8,088 nucleotides of DNA from Haloarculaceae archaeon (lineage in GTDB: Archaea > Halobacteriota > Halobacteria > Halobacteriales > Haloarculaceae), in NCBI GenBank assembly GCA_028274885.1, contig JAQCMX010000086.1, positions 1 to 8,088 of the forward strand, in the 5' to 3' direction. A program made the position numbers and the translations under genes. Below the pieces are notes generated by a model that had not been told where the DNA came from, ran no database searches, and was given only the letters and a program-made list of their open reading frames with translations. Shown in pieces: positions 4,523 to 8,088 of this stretch. How positions within the stretch are numbered: position 1 is the stretch's first letter; every line of letters begins with the position of its first letter.

Positions 4523-7189
4523 CTACTCTTCGTCGAGGGTGTCTTTTAAGTCTGCGAGGGTGTTTAGCGCTTCCAGCGGGGTCGTACTTCCCACGTCGAT
4601 CTCCCGCAGTCGATCCCGGACCTCGTCGGCGGTGCTGTCGGTCACACCGGAGTCTCGGTGGGCTGTCGGTGTCATCTGTCCCCCGTCCGCACCGGCCACG
4701 ATACCGTCTGTGTGGCCGTGTGGTCGGGACGCCGGGCCGGCAGCGAGCAGTTCACGAGCCCGGGCGACGACGGACTCTGCAACCCCGGCGGTCGCAGCAA
4801 CCTCCACACCGTAGGACGCGTCTGCGGTGCCACGCTCGACCGTGTGCTCGAAGACGACACCCTCGTCGTCGTGATACGTTTGGAATGCGAGGTTGTAAGC
4901 CCGGTCGAGATCCGCGACCACAGCTGTCAGATCGTGGTGGTGCGTGGCAAAGAGTGTGAGTGGCTCGATCTCGTCGTGTAGATACTCGGTAACTGCCCGT
5001 GCGATAGCGAATCCGTCTGTCGTGCTCGTCCCGCGCCCAACCTCGTCGAGCAGGACAAGTGATCGTCGTGTGGCGCTGTCGAGGATCTCGGAGAGCTCGT
5101 TCATCTCTATCATGAACGTCGACCGTCCACCCGCGATGTCGTCGCTCGCCCCGACCCTGGTAAAGATCCGGTCGACGAGTTCGAGTCTGGCCGCGTCGGC
5201 AGGCACGAAGCTCCCGGACTGTGCCAGAACCACGATGAGTGCGACCTGGCGCATGTACGTGGACTTGCCGCTCATGTTCGGACCGGTGAGGATGGCGAGT
5301 CGCTCCGCCGCGTGGAGGTGTGTGTCGTTTGGGACAAACGACGACTCGGTGCGTTCGACGACGGGGTGGCGGCCGCCTTCGATGTGGATCCCATCGATCT
5401 GCGGAGCGCTGCCGTCCTCGGCGGGCTCCGAACGCTCGGGTGCAGCGACGACGGGTCGGGTGTAGTCGTACTCGGCTGCGACGGTCGCAAACGAGACGAG
5501 CACGTCGAGTTCGGCGACGGAGTCTGCGAGCGACTGCACCCGCTCGGACTCTGCGGCGACGGCGGACCGAACGTCACAGAACAGGTCGTATTCGCGTTCG
5601 TCTGCCAGACTCACGGCGCGCAGAATCTCGTCTTCCCGTTCTTTGAGCGCCGGTGTGTAGTACCGCTCCGCGTTTTTCAGCGTCTGTCGGCGCTCGTAGT
5701 CGGCGGGAACCTGATCGAGGTTTGCGTCAGTCACCTCGATGTAGTACCCGTGCACAGAGTTATGACCGACCGTCAGCGAGTCGATTCCGGTCCGTTTTTG
5801 TTCCTGCTTTTCGAGGTCGTCGATCCAGGCCTTGCCGTCCCGTTCGGTCTCGCGCCACTGTGCGAGTTTCTCGTCATAGCTCGGTCTTATTAACCCTCCT
5901 TCGGTGATCTCCCGGTCCGGGTCCTCCTGAATTGCCTCCTCGATCAGTGACCGAACATCGTGCAGGGGGTCCAGTGATTCACGTATCTCCCGAAGTTTCG
6001 GACAGTCGGTCCCGGCGAGGGTGTCCCGCAGTTCTGGCACAACCGACAGGGTATCAGCGAGCGAACGCAGATCCCGTGCGTCCGCCCGTTCGCGTGCGAT
6101 CCGCGAGATCAACCGTTCGAGGTCATAGACATCACGGAGCAACTCGTGGAGGCGTTCGCGGGTGGTAACGTCGCCACGGAGCGACTCAACTGCGTCGTGA
6201 CGGCTGCGTATCCGACTGGGGTCAAGCAGTGGTCGGCGCAACCAGTCGTCCAGCATGCGACGCCCGAGTGCAGACGCCGTCTCGTCGACAACACCAGCCA
6301 GTGTCGCCGCCTCCGAGCCGTGGACGGTCCGGCGGTCGAACAGTTCCAGACTCTCGAGGGCGACCGCATCCAGTAACATGTACTCCCGTGGGTCGTAACG
6401 GGTCAGATGGTTGAGATAGTCGAGTCGGTCGGTGTTGCCACCGCGGGCGTACTCGGCATACGAGAGCAACGCCCCGCAGGCGCGGACTTCCGCATCGCAG
6501 GCGAGCAACGATGCCTGCGATCCAAAATACGAGGCGAATGTCTCCCGTGCGCGTTCTGACTCGAACGCCGCTGGATCGTACGAACTCCGGACGCAGTTCG
6601 CTCCAAGGACATCCTCCGGAGCCTCGGGTCCCGTGATGGCCTCCGCTGGTGCAAAGCGCCCGAGTTCGTCCTCGATCGCGGAGACTGACGCGTCGCTGGT
6701 GGCATAAAAGTCCCCGGTCGAGACATCGAGGACTGCAAGACCGAACTCCGCCCCCGCGGCGAGTGCGGCGACGTAGTTGTTCCGATCGTCCTCGAGTAAC
6801 TCGGCTTCGGTAAGCGTCCCGGGGGTGATGATACGGGTGACCGCTCTGTCGACGACACCGGAGGCGTCCTCGGGCTTTTGAACCTGGTCAGCGATAGCGA
6901 CCCGGTACCCTGCATTCAGCAGGCGGTCGATGTAGGACTCCGCGTTGTCGACTGGAATGCCGGCCATCGCGTACTGGCCGGTCGAATCCTCGCGTTTCGT
7001 GAGAGTGATCTCACAGCGCCGTGCCACCGTCTCGGCAGCTTCACAGAACGCCTCGTAAAAATCCCCGACCTGAAACAACAGGAGTGCGTCATCGTACTGT
7101 TCGCACAGTCGACAGTACTGGGACATCATCGGCGTCAGATCCTCGCGACGCTTTCGCATCTTTTCGGGCGGTCCCAGAGCCGCGTCCAT
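4523..7189 (-). CDS. mutS: DNA mismatch repair protein MutS
   Basis: An 888-residue MutS, close to the usual 850-900. The mismatch-binding domain I (about 12-120) has QVGDFYEAF with the Phe-Tyr-Glu wedge at 44-46, which stacks on and hydrogen-bonds the mispaired base. A connector and core/lever/clamp region follows to about 570. The ABC-type ATPase domain has Walker A GPNMSGKST (636-644), a STFMIEM segment (690-696), Walker B SLVLLDE (710-716) followed by GRGTSTTDG, and the FATHHHDL His motif (747-754). The disordered linker (about 816-854) leads to the C-terminal helix pair typical of MutS (855-888). All key residues are intact. MutS dimers bind mismatches and, on ATP binding, slide and recruit MutL; no mutL lies in the window. 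I chose ATG 7189 (MDAALGPPEKM) because a TATA box lies 26-32 bases upstream; the longer in-frame ATG at 7234 lies upstream of that box. Confidence 0.97.
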   Translation of the reverse strand: MDAALGPPEKMRKRREDLTPMMSQYCRLCEQYDDALLLFQVGDFYEAFCEAAETVARRCEITLTKREDSTGQYAMAGIPVDNAESYIDRLLNAGYRVAIADQVQKPEDASGVVDRAVTRIITPGTLTEAELLEDDRNNYVAALAAGAEFGLAVLDVSTGDFYATSDASVSAIEDELGRFAPAEAITGPEAPEDVLGANCVRSSYDPAAFESERARETFASYFGSQASLLACDAEVRACGALLSYAEYARGGNTDRLDYLNHLTRYDPREYMLLDAVALESLELFDRRTVHGSEAATLAGVVDETASALGRRMLDDWLRRPLLDPSRIRSRHDAVESLRGDVTTRERLHELLRDVYDLERLISRIARERADARDLRSLADTLSVVPELRDTLAGTDCPKLREIRESLDPLHDVRSLIEEAIQEDPDREITEGGLIRPSYDEKLAQWRETERDGKAWIDDLEKQEQKRTGIDSLTVGHNSVHGYYIEVTDANLDQVPADYERRQTLKNAERYYTPALKEREDEILRAVSLADEREYDLFCDVRSAVAAESERVQSLADSVAELDVLVSFATVAAEYDYTRPVVAAPERSEPAEDGSAPQIDGIHIEGGRHPVVERTESSFVPNDTHLHAAERLAILTGPNMSGKSTYMRQVALIVVLAQSGSFVPADAARLELVDRIFTRVGASDDIAGGRSTFMIEMNELSEILDSATRRSLVLLDEVGRGTSTTDGFAIARAVTEYLHDEIEPLTLFATHHHDLTAVVADLDRAYNLAFQTYHDDEGVVFEHTVERGTADASYGVEVAATAGVAESVVARARELLAAGPASRPHGHTDGIVAGADGGQMTPTAHRDSGVTDSTADEVRDRLREIDVGSTTPLEALNTLADLKDTLDEE

Positions 7190-7214
7190 AGGTTCGTTCC
7201 GGGACCCCGAGGGC

Positions 7215-7224
7215 AAATACCTTT
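7215..7224 (-). promoter_or_regulatory. TATA box and BRE for mutS
   Basis: The minus strand reads GGAAAGGTATTTG here, with GGTATTT at 7221-7215, 26-32 bases before the ATG at 7189. This is a good archaeal promoter at leaderless spacing. It decides the mutS start, since the upstream ATG (7234) would be outside the transcript. Confidence 0.6.
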
Positions 7225-7362
7225 CCGGTTTCATCGGCAGTCTCCGATACTGAGTATTGCGGCACTTTTTGACAGGACCAATGGATCCGGACCGCTCCGG
7301 CTCTGACCGATCAGATATCTCGTTCCCCGGGGTACAGGCTCGCAGTAATTAGTATCAGTCCG

Positions 7363-7373
7363 CTGTCGGACAG
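7363..7373. repeat. Short palindrome in the mutS-rpiA divergent region
   Basis: CTGTCGGACAG is a perfect 11-base palindrome with 5-base arms around a G. It lies between the mutS promoter and the rpiA repeats, next to the AT-rich stretch TAATTAGTAT (7346-7355), which could itself be an alternative rpiA TATA box. Such short palindromes arise often by chance in GC-rich DNA. Confidence 0.3.
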
Positions 7374-7390
7374 GACAGACGAACTGAAAC

Positions 7391-7440
7391 GGGTGGCGTG
7401 TCCAGCAGTCAGACTTTTCAGCGTGGCGTGTCCACCACTC
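7391..7440 (+). repeat. Direct repeat pair flanking the likely rpiA promoter
   Basis: GTGGCGTGTCCA occurs at 7393-7404 and 7423-7434, exactly 30 bases apart. Extended to 20 bases (7391-7410 and 7421-7440) the copies agree at 17 positions. Between them lies ACTTTTCA (7413-7420), a TATA-like box 25-30 bases before the rpiA ATG. One copy therefore sits near the BRE side and the other covers the expected transcription start. This layout suits a regulator binding on the same face about three helical turns apart, or a duplicated promoter segment. The repeat is directly visible; its regulatory role is inferred. Confidence 0.6.
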
Positions 7441-7444
7441 CGGC

Positions 7445-8088
7445 ATGAAAGAGGGAGGGCGGGAGAAAGCAAAGCAGCGTGCCGGGGAAAGCGCCGCGAA
7501 CCTCGTTTCCGACGGTATGGTCGTCGGTCTCGGAACGGGAAGTACGGCGGCCCATGCGATCCGGCGGCTGGCAGAACGGTTCGAAGCGGGGCTTGCTGTC
7601 CGCGGGATTCCGACCTCCTATCAGTCCGAACAGCTTGCACGGGAATCGGGGCTCCCGCTGACGTCACTTGCTGACGCAGCTCCCGACCTCGCAATCGACG
7701 GCGCTGATCAAATTGTAAACGGGACGGTGATCAAAGGCGGCGGTGGGGCGCACACGCGGGAGAAGATCGTCGGTTCGGCCGCCGACCGTCTCGTCGTCGT
7801 GGTCGATTCGAGCAAGCAAGCCTCGGTTCTTGCCAAACCCGTTCCCGTTGCGGTCCTCCCCGATGGGAAATCGACAGTAGCCGAAGCGATCGAGAACCTC
7901 GGCGGTGAACCGTCGGTGCGTGCGGCCACAGAGAAGGATGGACCGGTTGTGACCGATAACGGGAATATCGTCATAGACTGTTCGTTCGGGCAGATCGAAA
8001 CGCCCGAGCAACTCGGGACACAGCTCTCTGCGGTTCCAGGCGTGGTCGAACACGGGCTGTTCGTTGATCTCGTCGACGAAGCACATAT
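7445..8088 (+). CDS. rpiA: Ribose-5-phosphate isomerase A (partial, cut at window end)
   Basis: The frame stays open from ATG 7445 to the window end, giving 214 codons; RpiA is usually about 220-235 residues, so only the last few residues are missing. The enzyme interconverts ribose 5-phosphate and ribulose 5-phosphate in the cytoplasm. In haloarchaea it is expected to serve pentose supply for nucleotides. Visible family motifs are GLGTGSTAAHAIRRL (28-42, phosphate-binding loop), IPTSYQ (55-60), IDGADQI (84-90, with the two active-site aspartates D85 and D88) and KGGGGAHTREK (97-107, with the lysine and the Glu that acts as general base at 106). DGADQ replaces the more common DGADE, and an additional Gly replaces Ala in the lysine loop; both look like tolerated variation. 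It is transcribed divergently from mutS with a 255-base gap. Confidence 0.93.
   Translation, partial: MKEGGREKAKQRAGESAANLVSDGMVVGLGTGSTAAHAIRRLAERFEAGLAVRGIPTSYQSEQLARESGLPLTSLADAAPDLAIDGADQIVNGTVIKGGGGAHTREKIVGSAADRLVVVVDSSKQASVLAKPVPVAVLPDGKSTVAEAIENLGGEPSVRAATEKDGPVVTDNGNIVIDCSFGQIETPEQLGTQLSAVPGVVEHGLFVDLVDEAH

Noticed and set aside
5312..5893. A 193-codon plus-strand open frame within mutS
   Set aside because: It is antisense to conserved MutS core sequence, has no promoter and resembles no family; it is a shadow frame.
7313..7332. AGATATCT and CCCCGGGG palindromes in the mutS-rpiA gap
   Set aside because: Eight-base palindromes are common by chance and neither is positioned at a recognisable promoter element.
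7231..7446. A minus-strand open frame (71 codons) across the rpiA upstream region with a repeated WTRH peptide
   Set aside because: The repeated peptide is only the translation of the GTGGCGTGTCCA direct repeats; the frame is Cys/Arg/Trp-rich and overlaps the mutS promoter.

Overview
The window looks like a haloarchaeal chromosome. It is GC-rich, its proteins are acidic (many D and E residues), and most genes start at ATG or GTG with no convincing Shine-Dalgarno site. Instead several starts have an AT-rich TATA-like box centred about 25-30 bases upstream, as expected for the leaderless transcripts common in Halobacteria. The protein set fits this too: NucS, MutS, a haloarchaeal-type hexapeptide acyltransferase and RpiA. 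The gene content is core-like, and I see no mobile element, CRISPR array, tRNA or rRNA.

Layout. (1) 15-668, minus: a soluble protein of unknown function with a C-terminal coiled coil. It diverges from (2) 806-1717, plus: a left-handed beta-helix (hexapeptide repeat) acyltransferase. (3) 1841-2122, plus: a 93-residue protein with one membrane segment and a two-CxxC zinc ribbon. Its stop overlaps the GTG start of (4) 2119-2883, plus: a protein I assign to the Nmad3 (nucleotide-modification-associated domain 3) family. (5) 2987-3724, plus: nucS, the mismatch-specific endonuclease NucS/EndoMS. (6) 3740-4414, minus: an unrecognised two-helix membrane protein convergent with nucS. (7) 4523-7189, minus: a full-length mutS. 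(8) 7445-8088 and beyond, plus: rpiA, divergent from mutS and cut by the window end.

Theme. The middle of the window carries both known kinds of DNA mismatch-recognition system: the MutS clamp ATPase and the archaeal/actinobacterial endonuclease NucS. They lie about 0.8 kb apart, with a candidate nucleotide-modification protein translationally coupled to a membrane-anchored zinc ribbon directly upstream of nucS. Whether these work together is inference. The other genes (acyltransferase, RpiA, hypotheticals) look like unrelated housekeeping neighbours. No mutL lies in the window.

Non-coding DNA. All gaps are shorter than 300 bases; the longest is the mutS-rpiA divergent region (7190-7444). 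It holds a good mutS TATA box and a pair of near-identical direct repeats 30 bases apart just before rpiA. Two perfect short palindromes sit at gene ends (2883-2897 and 4501-4517).
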